Source: Flagellimonas_A sp039592695
GTDB taxonomy: Bacteria > Bacteroidota > Bacteroidia > Flavobacteriales > Flavobacteriaceae
Direction of reading: 5' to 3'
Assembly (NCBI RefSeq): GCF_039592695.1
Contig: NZ_JBBUTK010000001.1
Span: 868,001-932,000 of the forward strand
Length of the DNA: 64,000 nucleotides
Made by a program: the position numbers and the translations under genes. The notes beneath the pieces are model-generated. The model had not been told where the DNA came from. It ran no database searches and was given only the letters and a program-made list of their open reading frames with translations. This document shows positions 8,422 through 18,025 of this stretch, in pieces (positions within the stretch are counted from its first letter, which is position 1; each line of letters begins with the position of its first letter).

Positions 8422-9072
8422 ATGTACAACTTGCACATTGCTACCATAGCCATTATCGCAGCAAATGTTTTGGTAACCCTACGAGGATTGAACGATGCTT
8501 CGTTTTTTGAACGTTACAAGTTTAATATCGGTGCGATTTTGGGAGGGCAAAAAGAACGTACCCTGACTTCGGGTTTTCTTCATGTGGACTTTGCCCACCT
8601 GTTTTTCAATATGTTCACGCTGTATTTCTTTGCCAATGTGGTGATTTCATGGTTCAATCCCATAAAGTTTTTGATCATCTATCTTATCAGTCTGCTCGCC
8701 GGTAGTCTATTGGCCCTTTATTTTCACCGCAATGAACCCTTTTATTCTGCGGTAGGGGCAAGTGGTGCGGTCACCGGTATTCTTTTTTCCGCAATTCTGC
8801 TGCAGCCAGACATGCAATTGGGGCTGTTGTTCATTCCAATTCCCTTGCCAGCCTATGTTTTGGGTATCGGGTATTTGCTGTACTCCATATACGGAATGAA
8901 AAATCGCTTGGGCAATATTGGCCATACGGCACATTTTGGCGGTGCTGTCGGGGGCTATGTCACTACCCTGCTATTTAGACCCTCGCTACTCGTTGACCAG
9001 ACCATGATGGTCATTCTATTGGCACTTCCCATTTTGGCGCTCTTTGTTCTCCAAAAGTTAGGAAAAATCTGA
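8422..9072 (+). CDS. rhomboid family intramembrane serine protease
   Basis: A 216-residue protein with six predicted membrane segments. It carries the rhomboid hallmarks: HLFFNM (HxxxN) in an early helix, the catalytic Ser in SAVGASGAVTGILF (GxSG), and the catalytic His in NIGHTAHFGGAVGG. Rhomboids cleave transmembrane substrates within the membrane. The start at ATG 8422 is chosen; a GTG 6 bases upstream is also in frame. Substrates are unknown. Confidence 0.93.
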   Translation: MYNLHIATIAIIAANVLVTLRGLNDASFFERYKFNIGAILGGQKERTLTSGFLHVDFAHLFFNMFTLYFFANVVISWFNPIKFLIIYLISLLAGSLLALYFHRNEPFYSAVGASGAVTGILFSAILLQPDMQLGLLFIPIPLPAYVLGIGYLLYSIYGMKNRLGNIGHTAHFGGAVGGYVTTLLFRPSLLVDQTMMVILLALPILALFVLQKLGKI

Positions 9073-9183
9073 CACGGGTATTTTTCTTACAACAAAGTAA
9101 GGGCATTTGACAACAAAAGTTAGGCGCAAGCTGCTGAACCAATGTATTTTCGGGGTCGAATTTTAGTATAACCTGCTTAAGTT

Positions 9184-10836
9184 ATGAAACGTATCCTATC
9201 TGCATTTTTATGTGCCACTATTTTGCTCTATGTTTCCTGTTCTGACGAGACGGTCATTTTTGAGACCGATCAAGACTCCATAGAAGTGGAAACTAACCAA
9301 TCAGTGCTTGATAACAGTTTGTCAATGGACAATGCCGGAGTATTGGATATCTTCAGTGAAGACCAGACTACAGGAAAATTTGCGCGGTTTGCTGATGAGC
9401 AGGCGGGCGATTATCCGCTTACTTTGGTGGCCCAAATTTCCCCACCTTCATATACCAACGCCCAAAATCTAACAGCATCCCATGTTCATGTAGATGGTGA
9501 TTTTGCGTATGTGTCGTACAATACCGTTGATGCGAAATATGCCGGTGGAATCGATATTGTCAATGTAGCCGACCCGAACAGTCCGTATGTGAGTGGACGT
9601 TTATACTACACCAATGCTGACATCAGTTCGGTAAAGTATGAAGATGGCTATGTATATGCAGCTGGTGGTGTAGATTCTGAAAAGTCGGTTTTAGCTACAG
9701 CGAACTCTTTTGTGGCTAAAATTAAGGTCGAAAACGGAAGGTTTAACCTGAGCGCAGGTATTCTGTATGGTTTTCAGGAAGGATTTGTTGCCACGGACGT
9801 TGAGACCAATGGCAATGAGGTCATCGTGACCAGTGGTAAAGACGGTTTTGTGACCCGATACAATAAAAATACGATGGAAGCCATTGATGATGCCTCGTAC
9901 ACCGATTTACGCTCTATTGATGTGCGCGACAATAAAATAGGATTGTTGGATGCCGATTTCGGTGTTCGAATTCTTGATAACAATTTGGCTGAGCTTTCGA
10001 GCATTCCGATTGATGCAGACTTTAGGGTGGCTGATAAACGAACCTTGGCCATTTCACCTACCAAGGTGATGGTATCTGAAGGTGATGCAGGTGCAGGGGT
10101 CTATGACTTGAACACAGGCTCTTTTCTAGAACGGGTTGCCATTCCTATCAATCCTGACAATGTAGCACAATCAGATATCGTGACCAACGCAGTTGCCGTT
10201 AATGAAGATGTTCTTTTGATGGCCAACGGTGGTGCAGGTTTGTGCCTGTCTGACGGTATCGCTGCAGCAGGTAGCGATTTAGTCGGAATCATTAAGCTGA
10301 ACGGCTCCATCAACTATGTGGAGTCAAAAGGAGATTACATCTTTGCTGCCTCAGGCCGAAATGGTCTTCAAATCATTAAGATGAACAAGCCCTCCGATAG
10401 CCTTGATGGCGAATGTGCTTCGACCCAAGAGTATAGGGGTTCTTCAAACCTATCGGTAAATAGTGGTCAGCAAAACGCCTATAATAGTGGCAATAGAGGA
10501 AAAAGACTTCGTTCATTGACCGTTGATGGTGAATTGTTGATCTGCGGCACCTGGACGGTTCGAAATGGAGTCAACATAGGCGACGACGCTACTTTAGAGA
10601 TGAACGGTACATTGATAGTGGCCAGAAACAGTCGAAGAAGAAATTTGACCGTGGGCGAAAATGGCACCTTCAGAGTAGAAGGAAGTCTGACCATCTACGG
10701 TGACCTTGTTCTTGAAGATGGAGCAACACTAGAGTTTATCGGAAGTGATTCACGTGTAAATATCTTTGGAAATGTTGAACGTGGTGATAATGTGACCGTC
10801 ATGGGAACATTTGATGACGTACAGGATAAATTTTAA
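9184..10836 (+). CDS. LVIVD-type beta-propeller lipoprotein with C-terminal beta-helix-like region
   Basis: A 550-residue surface or periplasmic lipoprotein (signal peptide with Cys at about 19, LYVSCSDE). Residues about 75-410 contain repeated blades of the LVIVD/YVTN kind (GGIDIVNVADPNSP, VKYEDGYVYAAGG, NGLQIIKM). From about 430 the sequence switches to short regular beta repeats (LTVDGELLICGTWTVRNG, ATLEMNGTLIVA, GTFRVEGSLTIYGDLVLEDGATLEF), which look like a parallel beta-helix similar in texture to bactofilins. The function is unknown; adhesion or substrate binding is possible. A strong hairpin terminator follows. Confidence 0.75.
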   Translation: MKRILSAFLCATILLYVSCSDETVIFETDQDSIEVETNQSVLDNSLSMDNAGVLDIFSEDQTTGKFARFADEQAGDYPLTLVAQISPPSYTNAQNLTASHVHVDGDFAYVSYNTVDAKYAGGIDIVNVADPNSPYVSGRLYYTNADISSVKYEDGYVYAAGGVDSEKSVLATANSFVAKIKVENGRFNLSAGILYGFQEGFVATDVETNGNEVIVTSGKDGFVTRYNKNTMEAIDDASYTDLRSIDVRDNKIGLLDADFGVRILDNNLAELSSIPIDADFRVADKRTLAISPTKVMVSEGDAGAGVYDLNTGSFLERVAIPINPDNVAQSDIVTNAVAVNEDVLLMANGGAGLCLSDGIAAAGSDLVGIIKLNGSINYVESKGDYIFAASGRNGLQIIKMNKPSDSLDGECASTQEYRGSSNLSVNSGQQNAYNSGNRGKRLRSLTVDGELLICGTWTVRNGVNIGDDATLEMNGTLIVARNSRRRNLTVGENGTFRVEGSLTIYGDLVLEDGATLEFIGSDSRVNIFGNVERGDNVTVMGTFDDVQDKF

Positions 10837-10858
10837 GCCAAACTAACGTAACCAAACC

Positions 10859-10886
10859 AAAAAGCCCCGATTCATTCGGGGCTTTT
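10859..10886. terminator. bidirectional intrinsic terminator
   Basis: The GC-rich stem AAAAGCCCCGA / TCGGGGCTTTT has a 5-base loop. It is followed by a T-run on the plus strand and preceded by an A-rich stretch that supplies a T-run on the minus strand. It sits between the convergent beta-propeller lipoprotein and the thioredoxin-fold lipoprotein. Confidence 0.85.
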
Positions 10887-10910
10887 CATTTTTTTGGTAT
10901 CCTAATGTTT

Positions 10911-12023
10911 TCACTGGATCAGCTCAGCAACTTTTGCCTCCAAGGCTGGGCCGCGAAGGTTTTTTGCAACAATCACTCCATTTTCATCCAACAAAAAGGA
11001 GGCTGGAATGGAGTTGATATTGTACAATTGGGCAATAGGATCCTGAAAATATTTTAGATTCGAGATATGGCTCCAAGATAGACTATCATTGATAATGGCC
11101 TTTTCCCAATCTTCTTTCTTTCTGTCAAGAGAAACTCCCAACACATTGAATCCCTTATCCTTGTATTTTTCATATACTGAAACGATATTGGGATTTTCAG
11201 CACGGCATGGTCTGCACCAAGCAGCCCAAAAATCGACCAATACCAGTTTGCCCTCTACGTCGTTCAATGCTATTTTGTCACCCATGGGGGTAGGGCCTGA
11301 GAAATCTGGGGCTTTCTGCCCAATATTGGTGGCTACCGACCTGTTCAACTGGGTTTGAATGTTCTTTGCAGGTTGGGTTTTTTTGATTTCTGGGGTCAGG
11401 GTCTGATACAATGAGTCTATTTTTTTGTTGGGTATGGCCTTAGTTTGCATCAAATTCTCTAAAATCAAGGCTGAAATCAACGCATTGGGATTTTCGTTCA
11501 CAAAGTCAACATTCAAGTCCCTGGCCTTTTGCTGCAATTCAAAGTATTCATCCCGCAATGAACTCATGGCAACGGTATCACGCTCTGCTGAGGCCTTTCG
11601 AATATCGTCTTGCATATCTAAGACCATGTCACGGTGCTTTCTTGATTCTTCCAAAAAGCCCATAAAAAGCTCATTCTGTACCGTGCCCTCAAGGGTGGCC
11701 ATTTCTAGACTGTCTTTGTGAAAGGTGAGTTCAATCGTTCCATTTTCAAGTATTACGGGAATGTTTCCCCGCGTTCCATCAACAAAAACATAATGCAAAT
11801 GGGGTATTTCTTGGTTTCCTTCAAACTGAAAGGTGCCGTCTAGCGTCTGGGCGGTATCAACATCCACAATTTGGTTCAACGAATCGGATGTCCTTAAGTA
11901 CACATTGGTGCCATTTTCAAGTTCACCTTCAAAATCACCTTTTAAAACAAAGCTTTCTGACTTGGTGGAACATGCCGTGATGAGCATGCCAATAAAAAAT
12001 AATGCCGTTAACTTTTTTGTCAT
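10911..12023 (-). CDS. thiol-disulfide lipoprotein (DUF4369 + TlpA/ResA-like thioredoxin)
   Basis: A 370-residue lipoprotein (Cys at about 18, MLITACSTKS). The N-terminal region (FVLKGDFEGELENGTNVYLR) is a DUF4369 domain. A helical linker of about residues 140-220 is followed by a TlpA/ResA-like thioredoxin domain from about 235 (IGQKAPDFSGPTPMG) with the redox motif WCRPC and the cis-Pro segment INSIPASFLLDENG. Such proteins reduce or isomerise periplasmic disulfides, often for cytochrome maturation. The start at 12023 follows a MTKKLTALFF signal start; the longer ORF adds an unlikely leader. Confidence 0.9.
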   Translation of the reverse strand: MTKKLTALFFIGMLITACSTKSESFVLKGDFEGELENGTNVYLRTSDSLNQIVDVDTAQTLDGTFQFEGNQEIPHLHYVFVDGTRGNIPVILENGTIELTFHKDSLEMATLEGTVQNELFMGFLEESRKHRDMVLDMQDDIRKASAERDTVAMSSLRDEYFELQQKARDLNVDFVNENPNALISALILENLMQTKAIPNKKIDSLYQTLTPEIKKTQPAKNIQTQLNRSVATNIGQKAPDFSGPTPMGDKIALNDVEGKLVLVDFWAAWCRPCRAENPNIVSVYEKYKDKGFNVLGVSLDRKKEDWEKAIINDSLSWSHISNLKYFQDPIAQLYNINSIPASFLLDENGVIVAKNLRGPALEAKVAELIQ

Positions 12024-12065
12024 TTCATTGTTTTTGAGCGGCAAAGGTACTGATTGCACAGCGTA

Positions 12066-12097
12066 TAAAAAAAGCCCTTAACAGATATTAAGGGCTT
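12066..12097 (-). terminator. intrinsic terminator of the beta-barrel gene
   Basis: On the minus strand AAGCCCTTAA and TTAAGGGCTT form a 10-base stem with a 6-base loop followed by a T-run. It lies about 20 bases past the stop of the outer-membrane protein at 12118-12612. Confidence 0.8.
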
Positions 12098-12117
12098 GGG
12101 TTTTATCGAAAGGATTT

Positions 12118-12612
12118 CTAAAATTGGTATCTAATGCCCAGTGCGATATCGAAATCAAAATTATCATTGAAGCCATCATAGCCCACCAATCCTATTTCGG
12201 GCCTAAAATCCAGTGACAGCAACAACGGGATATCAAAATCATATTCGATGCCGATATCGCCGGCAGCAAACACGAACAGGCCATCATCGTCATTGTCATC
12301 GGGTCTCGGTTCAAAATCAACGCTGCCGACACCGCCACCAACACCATAATACCAATTGAAACCTCCATCCAGATTATGGACCCACTGGTAAACCCCGGCC
12401 AATTTGAAGGCATCAAAATTACGGCTATCGCGCCAGCCCAAATTGAATTCGGCCCGGTTCAACCGCCCAATAGACTTTTGGTACGAAATTTCAGCACCAA
12501 AGCCGTCACTGTCTCCCAGTCGTAGGCCCAAGGTATGTTCTGAGATGCTTTGCGCACTTAAAGTGGCTGTTGCAAATAAAAAAGCAAGAAATAAAAATGT
12601 GGTAAACTTCAT
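12118..12612 (-). CDS. small outer-membrane beta-barrel protein
   Basis: A 164-residue exported protein: signal peptide (MKFTTFLFLAFLFATATLSAQ), then alternating hydrophobic/polar strands (HTLGLRLGDSDGFGAEISYQK, AEFNLGWR, WYYGVGGGVGSV, FAAGDIGIEYDF, FDIALGIRYQF) ending in an aromatic residue, as in an 8-strand OmpA/OmpW-type barrel. An Asp-rich loop (RPDDNDDDG) could bind a cation. The function is unknown. It has its own terminator and no close operon partner. Confidence 0.8.
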   Translation of the reverse strand: MKFTTFLFLAFLFATATLSAQSISEHTLGLRLGDSDGFGAEISYQKSIGRLNRAEFNLGWRDSRNFDAFKLAGVYQWVHNLDGGFNWYYGVGGGVGSVDFEPRPDDNDDDGLFVFAAGDIGIEYDFDIPLLLSLDFRPEIGLVGYDGFNDNFDFDIALGIRYQF

Positions 12613-12696
12613 AAGTTGTTCTTTTGTTTAAAATTTAAAGATAGCTTTGTTCAGCTTTTTGTATAACTCATTCTCTGGCTCAAAAATTGTTCCGAA

Positions 12697-15609
12697 TTGA
12701 ATAAATCGTTGTTGCAATCGCTCTCAAATGACCTCGAAGGCACTTTGCAAACCGATAGTCTGACAAAGGCGCTCTATGCCACAGATGCCTCGGTATACCG
12801 CAAGATTCCTCTTGCCATAGCGATTCCCAAATCCGAAAAAGACCTCAAAAAAATCATTCGCTTTGCCAATGGGAATGGTGTAGGCATTATTCCAAGAACT
12901 GCAGGTACCTCTTTGGCAGGGCAGTGTGTCGGCGAAGGCATTGTGGTCGACGTTTCGAGACATTTCACCAAGATTTTGCACCTCGATGAAAAAAAGAAGC
13001 AAGTCATCGTGCAACCTGGGGTGGTTCGTGATGAGCTCAATCGGTATTTAAAACCGTTCGGTCTCTTTTTTGGGCCGAATACTTCTACCTCTAATCGCTG
13101 CATGATTGGGGGCATGGTCGGCAACAATTCTTCGGGCACGACTTCCATTCAATATGGGGTCACAAGGGATAAGGTGGTTGCCCTGAAAACGATTTTGGCT
13201 GACGGTAGTGAAGCTGTGTTTCAGTCCCTTTCAAAAGAAAAATTCCACCAAAAAACAAAAGAAGCGACTTTAGAGGGCCAAATTTACAAGATGCTCTACG
13301 ATGAACTCTCGAAAAAAGAAGCACAAGAGGAAATCCGTAGCCAATTCCCCAAACCCCAGATACATCGCAGAAATACGGGCTATGCCGTGGATGCGCTATT
13401 GGACAGTTCGCTATTTGCATCCGAAGAAAACGATATCAACCTCTGCCAACTGCTCTGCGGAAGCGAGGGCACCTTGGCGTTTACCACAGAAATCATCTTG
13501 CAGTTGGATGATTTGCCGCCTCCAGTTTCCGCTATGGTGGCCACCCATTACCACACGCTGAAAGATTGCCTGACCGATGTGGCTTCGGTCATGCGGCATA
13601 ATCTATACACCTGTGAAATGATGGACAGGGTGATTTTGGATTGCACCAAAAACAACCTGCAACAGCAGGCCAACCGATTTTTCGTCAATGGTGACCCCGA
13701 GGCCATTTTGATGCTTGAAGTGAGAGCAACTTCACAATTGGAACTAGAAAATGAACTTCTCAAACTACAAGATACGATTACAACATCTGGATTAAGCTAT
13801 GCAAGCCCAGTCTTGCATGGTGATGAAATTGACAAGGCGTTGGAGCTTCGCAAAGCTGGGCTCGGACTTTTGGGCAACATGGTGGGTGACCGAAAAGCAG
13901 TGGCCTGTATCGAGGATACCGCCGTCGCTTTGGAAGATTTAAAGGATTTTATTCTGGAGTTTTCACAAATCATGGAACACTACGGGCAAAAAGCGGTCTA
14001 CTATGCCCATGCCGGGGCGGGCGAGCTGCATTTACGGCCTATACTTGACCTTAAGAAGAAGAAGGATGTCAAACTTTTTAGAGCTATCACCACCGATGTT
14101 GCCAACTTGACCAAAAAATACGGGGGTAGTTTTAGTGGTGAACATGGCGATGGTATTGTACGGGCAGAATTCATCCCCATGATGGTAGGTGAAAAGAATT
14201 ATGAACTTTTTAGACGGTTAAAAAGTTGTTTTGATCCCAATGGCATATTGAATCCTGGAAAGATTGTGGATGCCTATCCCATGGATGCCGCTTTTCGGTA
14301 TGAAGTAGACAGAAAAGAGCCTGAAATTGAAACCTTGCTCGATTTTTCTGATAACGAGGGTATATTACGGGCCGCTGAAAAATGCAACGGAAGCGGTGAT
14401 TGCCGAAAGACCCATCACTTTTCTGGGGCCATGTGCCCAAGTTACCATGCCACCAAAAATGAAAAAGACACCACAAGGGGCCGTGCCAATGCGCTGCGTG
14501 AGTTTTTGACCGATTCGAACAGTGCCAATCGATTCAACCATAAAGAGTTAAAAGAAGTTTTCGATTTATGCCTAAGCTGTAAGGCCTGCGCCAAAGAATG
14601 CCCCAGCAATGTAGATGTGGCTGCATTAAAATCAGAGTTTCAGTACCAGTATCAAGAAGCAAATGGATATTCATTGCGCAACAAACTTTTTGCTTACAAT
14701 ACAAAACTCAATGCCTTTGGCAGTAAAATGGCAAGTGTCACCAACGCTGTATACGGCTCAAAGGTTTTGTCAAATTTGCTGAAGAAAACAGTCGGTGTGG
14801 CACCTAAAAGAAGCTTCCCAAAAGTTTATAGTTTTGATTTTGATAAATACCTTAAAAGATTTTCAAATCAAGAAGTTACAAAAAATAAAATCGTTCTTTA
14901 TATTGATGAGTTTACCCAATATTTGGATATTGCAGTGGGGCAAGATGCCATTACACTGCTTCGATATCTGGGGTATGATGTGAAATTGTTTTTTGCAGAA
15001 AGCGGCCGCACACATATCTCAAAAGGCTTTTTAAGCCAAGCGAAGCGATTGGCACAAGAAAACCTTCAAAACTTAACCGAAATTATAGATTCCCAGACAC
15101 CCATATTGGGTTTGGAGCCTTCGGCCATCTTAACTTTTCGGGATGAATACAGACGATTGGTTGCTAACACGTCTAAAGTAGAACGGTTGGCCGCACAATC
15201 CTTTTTGGTGGAGGAGTTTTTGGCGCAAGAAGTCACAAAGGGCAATTTGGATGCTTCAAAATTTACCGACGAGGCCAGAACCATTAAAATTCACGGGCAT
15301 TGCCATCAAAAAGCACTGTCAAATCAAAAAGTGACCTTTGATGTGCTTAACCTTCCTGCCAATTACTCCGTCTCTATCATTCCCTCTGGTTGCTGTGGTA
15401 TGGCAGGTTCTTTCGGTTATGAACATGAACATTATGATGTGAGTATGCAAATCGGGGAGTTGAAGCTGTTTCCAGCCGTAAGAAAAGCCTCCGAAGATAC
15501 CATCATCGCTGCAAATGGCACGAGTTGTAGGCACCAGATTTATGATGGTACGGGCAAAAAAGCGCTACACCCCGTCAGTATCTTGAGAGAGGCCCTCCTT
15601 CTTGGGTGA
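12697..15609 (+). CDS. FAD/FeS D-2-hydroxyacid dehydrogenase (YdiJ-like)
   Basis: A 970-residue fused oxidoreductase. It has an N-terminal FAD-binding domain (about 35-270; PRTAGTSLAGQC, GGMVGNNSSGTTSIQYG), a FAD-oxidase C-terminal domain (to about 540; YYAHAGAGELHLRP, FSGEHGDGIVRAEF), a two-cluster ferredoxin-like region with CLSCKACAKECP at about 625-637, and a C-terminal CCG domain (HGHCHQKAL, SGCCGMAGSFGYEHEH). This order matches E. coli YdiJ, a D-2-hydroxyglutarate dehydrogenase, and glycolate/D-lactate oxidases. The start is TTG at 12697, since the next in-frame ATG would delete much of the FAD domain. Its 3' end overlaps the convergent phosphoesterase gene by 45 bases. Confidence 0.9.
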   Translation: MNKSLLQSLSNDLEGTLQTDSLTKALYATDASVYRKIPLAIAIPKSEKDLKKIIRFANGNGVGIIPRTAGTSLAGQCVGEGIVVDVSRHFTKILHLDEKKKQVIVQPGVVRDELNRYLKPFGLFFGPNTSTSNRCMIGGMVGNNSSGTTSIQYGVTRDKVVALKTILADGSEAVFQSLSKEKFHQKTKEATLEGQIYKMLYDELSKKEAQEEIRSQFPKPQIHRRNTGYAVDALLDSSLFASEENDINLCQLLCGSEGTLAFTTEIILQLDDLPPPVSAMVATHYHTLKDCLTDVASVMRHNLYTCEMMDRVILDCTKNNLQQQANRFFVNGDPEAILMLEVRATSQLELENELLKLQDTITTSGLSYASPVLHGDEIDKALELRKAGLGLLGNMVGDRKAVACIEDTAVALEDLKDFILEFSQIMEHYGQKAVYYAHAGAGELHLRPILDLKKKKDVKLFRAITTDVANLTKKYGGSFSGEHGDGIVRAEFIPMMVGEKNYELFRRLKSCFDPNGILNPGKIVDAYPMDAAFRYEVDRKEPEIETLLDFSDNEGILRAAEKCNGSGDCRKTHHFSGAMCPSYHATKNEKDTTRGRANALREFLTDSNSANRFNHKELKEVFDLCLSCKACAKECPSNVDVAALKSEFQYQYQEANGYSLRNKLFAYNTKLNAFGSKMASVTNAVYGSKVLSNLLKKTVGVAPKRSFPKVYSFDFDKYLKRFSNQEVTKNKIVLYIDEFTQYLDIAVGQDAITLLRYLGYDVKLFFAESGRTHISKGFLSQAKRLAQENLQNLTEIIDSQTPILGLEPSAILTFRDEYRRLVANTSKVERLAAQSFLVEEFLAQEVTKGNLDASKFTDEARTIKIHGHCHQKALSNQKVTFDVLNLPANYSVSIIPSGCCGMAGSFGYEHEHYDVSMQIGELKLFPAVRKASEDTIIAANGTSCRHQIYDGTGKKALHPVSILREALLLG

Positions 15610-16491
15610 GGCTTCCCCAGGTTCTTCATCAAACTCAATATCGATATCTGTTTTGTCGGTTATTGAGGCAATGAGCTCGTTGATATCCATTTCTTTGATA
15701 TCCTCATCAGCAAAGAACGGTGACAATTTATCGTGGTTGTACTGGTAGACCTTCCAACGTTTGAACGAATATTCAAGAGCCGTGAGGTTTTCGACCCAAT
15801 CCCCTGAATTTAGGTAGACGGTCTTACCGTATTTGTTTTCAATAAGCTCTTTCTTGGGTTGGTGAATGTGTCCGCAGACCACATAGTCATACCCGTTCTC
15901 AATGGCAAGTTCAGCAGCTACATTCTCAAAATCATTGATGTATTTCACTGCACCCTTGACACTGTTCTTTATTTTTTTGGATAGGGAATATTTCTCCTTG
16001 CCCATACGGGCGAGCCACCAATTCACAAACCTGTTCATTAGAATAAGGATGTCGTAACCGTAACCGCCGAGCTTGGCCAGCCATTTTGCATTTTGGATGG
16101 AAACGTCAAATACATCGCCATGAAAAATCCAGGCACGTTTTCCATCCAGATTGAGCACCAATTTATTGGCAATCTTGAAATTTCCGATTTGGGTGTCCGC
16201 AAATTTGCGCAGCATTTCATCGTGGTTGCCCGTGATGTAGTGTACCTCGGTGCCTTTGGATGCCAAACCGATGATTTTCTTCAACACCTTTAGATGTGAC
16301 GGGGGGAAATACCGCTTACTGAATTGCCAAATGTCGATGATATCGCCATTCAAGACCAGTTTTTTGGGCTGTATGCTGTTCAAATAGGCGATGAGTTCAT
16401 CCGCATGGCAGCCGTAGGTACCTAAATGTACATCTGATATTATGGCCAGTTCAATCTTCCTTTTTTTCAAACTACGTGGTTTAACATGCAA
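15565..16491 (-). CDS. LpxH-like metallophosphoesterase
   Basis: A 308-residue calcineurin-type phosphoesterase with the full metal-site set: SDVHLG, GDIIDIW, GNHDEM, HGDVFD and GHIHQP. The FEN/AAELAIENGYD segment and overall layout resemble UDP-2,3-diacylglucosamine hydrolase (LpxH), which makes lipid X in lipid A synthesis. The protein is longer than E. coli LpxH (about 240 residues), with an acidic C-terminal tail of about 45 residues encoded partly in the overlap with the opposite-strand YdiJ-like gene. A related phosphodiesterase role is possible. Confidence 0.78.
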   Translation of the reverse strand: MHVKPRSLKKRKIELAIISDVHLGTYGCHADELIAYLNSIQPKKLVLNGDIIDIWQFSKRYFPPSHLKVLKKIIGLASKGTEVHYITGNHDEMLRKFADTQIGNFKIANKLVLNLDGKRAWIFHGDVFDVSIQNAKWLAKLGGYGYDILILMNRFVNWWLARMGKEKYSLSKKIKNSVKGAVKYINDFENVAAELAIENGYDYVVCGHIHQPKKELIENKYGKTVYLNSGDWVENLTALEYSFKRWKVYQYNHDKLSPFFADEDIKEMDINELIASITDKTDIDIEFDEEPGEASPKKEGLSQDTDGV

Positions 16492-16653
16492 AATAAAGGC
16501 GTGGGAATAAACTTATAATCAAATCTACGCTAAGTCTGTATGAGCATATTGTAAATTATAACTGTACTTTTTATACCAAATGTTATTTTAACATTAAGCG
16601 GACGTGTTTCATAGAAAAATTATAAGATTTACCTTTACAGCTAATTCTTTTAG

Positions 16654-17718
16654 ATGGCAGGGAATACTTTCGGACACCTTTTTAAACTAACCACATTCGG
16701 CGAATCACATGGCAAGGCCATTGGTGGAATCATTGATGGATGCCCAGCTGGCATTGAATTGAATCTCGAAGTGGTACAACAGGACCTCGACCGAAGGAGG
16801 CCCGGACAATCAGCCATTGTGACCCAGCGTAAAGAACCCGATACCGTTGAATTTTATTCTGGAATCTTTGAAGGAAAGACCACGGGCACGCCAATAGGCT
16901 TTGCCATTCACAATACCAACCAGAAGTCAAAGGATTACTCCCATATCAAGGATTCGTACCGCCCTTCACATGCCGATTATGTGTATGATAAAAAATATGG
17001 TTTTCGTGATTATCGTGGTGGCGGGCGCAGTTCGGCACGTGAGACGGCGAGTAGGGTAGTTGCCGGGGCCGTTGCAAAGCAATTTCTAAAGGAAGTCAAA
17101 ATCCATGCGTTTGTCTCACAAGTGGGTACAATGAAATTGGAAAAACCGTATCAAGAACTGGATTTTTCAAAGATTGAGTCCAATCCCGTGCGGTGCCCTG
17201 ATGTTGAAATGGCCCAGAAAATGGAGGATTATATCAAATCCATCAAAAAAGAAGGGGATACCATAGGAGGTGTGATTACCTGCGTGGCACAAAATGTACC
17301 AATCGGACTCGGCGAACCTGTTTTTGATAAGCTTCATGCCGAGTTGGGCAAGGCCATGCTCTCCATCAATGCGGTCAAAGGTTTTGAATATGGTAGCGGA
17401 TTTGGTGGCGTGAAAATGAAGGGTAGCCAACACAACGACCAGTTCAACGAAGATGGCACCACCACTACAAACTATAGCGGAGGCGTTCAGGGCGGTATCA
17501 GCAACGGTATGGATATTTACTTCAGTGTGGCCTTTAAACCCGTGGCGACAGTTTTACAGGGTTATGAAACCATCAACAAAGATGGTGAAAAAGTTCAAGC
17601 CCAAGGTAAAGGAAGGCATGATCCCTGTGTGGTGCCGCGCGCAGTGCCGATTGTTGAGGCCATGACGGCATTAGTCTTGGCAGATTATGTGTTGATGGCA
17701 AGAACGAATAAGGTTTAG
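16654..17718 (+). CDS. aroC: chorismate synthase
   Basis: A 354-residue enzyme for the last step of the shikimate pathway, EPSP to chorismate, using reduced FMN. Family signatures are visible: GESHGKAIGGIIDGCPAG near the N-terminus, RRPGQS, RGGGRSSARETASRVVAGAVAK, and KGRHDPCVVPRAVPIVEAM near the C-terminus. Length is normal. It stands alone, followed by a convergent ParDE pair after 7 bases. Confidence 0.97.
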   Translation: MAGNTFGHLFKLTTFGESHGKAIGGIIDGCPAGIELNLEVVQQDLDRRRPGQSAIVTQRKEPDTVEFYSGIFEGKTTGTPIGFAIHNTNQKSKDYSHIKDSYRPSHADYVYDKKYGFRDYRGGGRSSARETASRVVAGAVAKQFLKEVKIHAFVSQVGTMKLEKPYQELDFSKIESNPVRCPDVEMAQKMEDYIKSIKKEGDTIGGVITCVAQNVPIGLGEPVFDKLHAELGKAMLSINAVKGFEYGSGFGGVKMKGSQHNDQFNEDGTTTTNYSGGVQGGISNGMDIYFSVAFKPVATVLQGYETINKDGEKVQAQGKGRHDPCVVPRAVPIVEAMTALVLADYVLMARTNKV

Positions 17719-17725
17719 GCGAACA

Positions 17726-18025
17726 TTAAAGGTGTTGAACAAAGTCCATCCGTTTTCCAAGTATTCGGATAATGAAAATTTCATCACCATCTTCATGAAA
17801 GTAGAAAATGACGTGTGCTTTGAAGTTGTAATACTTTAATGTCTCACCTAGTTTTGACGCATCTTTTGCCAGCTCTGGCCTAGTTGCCAATTCAAGCATA
17901 AAATCCTCTAATTCATACAAGTACGAAACAGCTTGTTGTTGCCCAAAATATTTTATTCCGTACTTATAGATGCCGACTAGGTCGAATTGGGCCTGTGAGG
18001 ATAATTTATAGTTTGCCACTATCAA
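17726..18025 (-). CDS. parE: ParE/RelE-family toxin
   Basis: A 99-residue toxin of the ParE/RelE superfamily: YKLSSQAQFDLVGIYKYGIKYFGQQQAVSYLYELEDFMLELATRPELAKD, then YNFKAHVIFYFHEDGDEIFIIRILGKRMDF, which holds the conserved Arg-Ile-Leu-Gly strand. ParE toxins usually inhibit DNA gyrase and RelE toxins cleave mRNA; sequence favours ParE. Its start overlaps the end of the antitoxin gene by 20 bases, the usual antitoxin-first order. Confidence 0.88.
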   Translation of the reverse strand: MIVANYKLSSQAQFDLVGIYKYGIKYFGQQQAVSYLYELEDFMLELATRPELAKDASKLGETLKYYNFKAHVIFYFHEDGDEIFIIRILGKRMDFVQHL

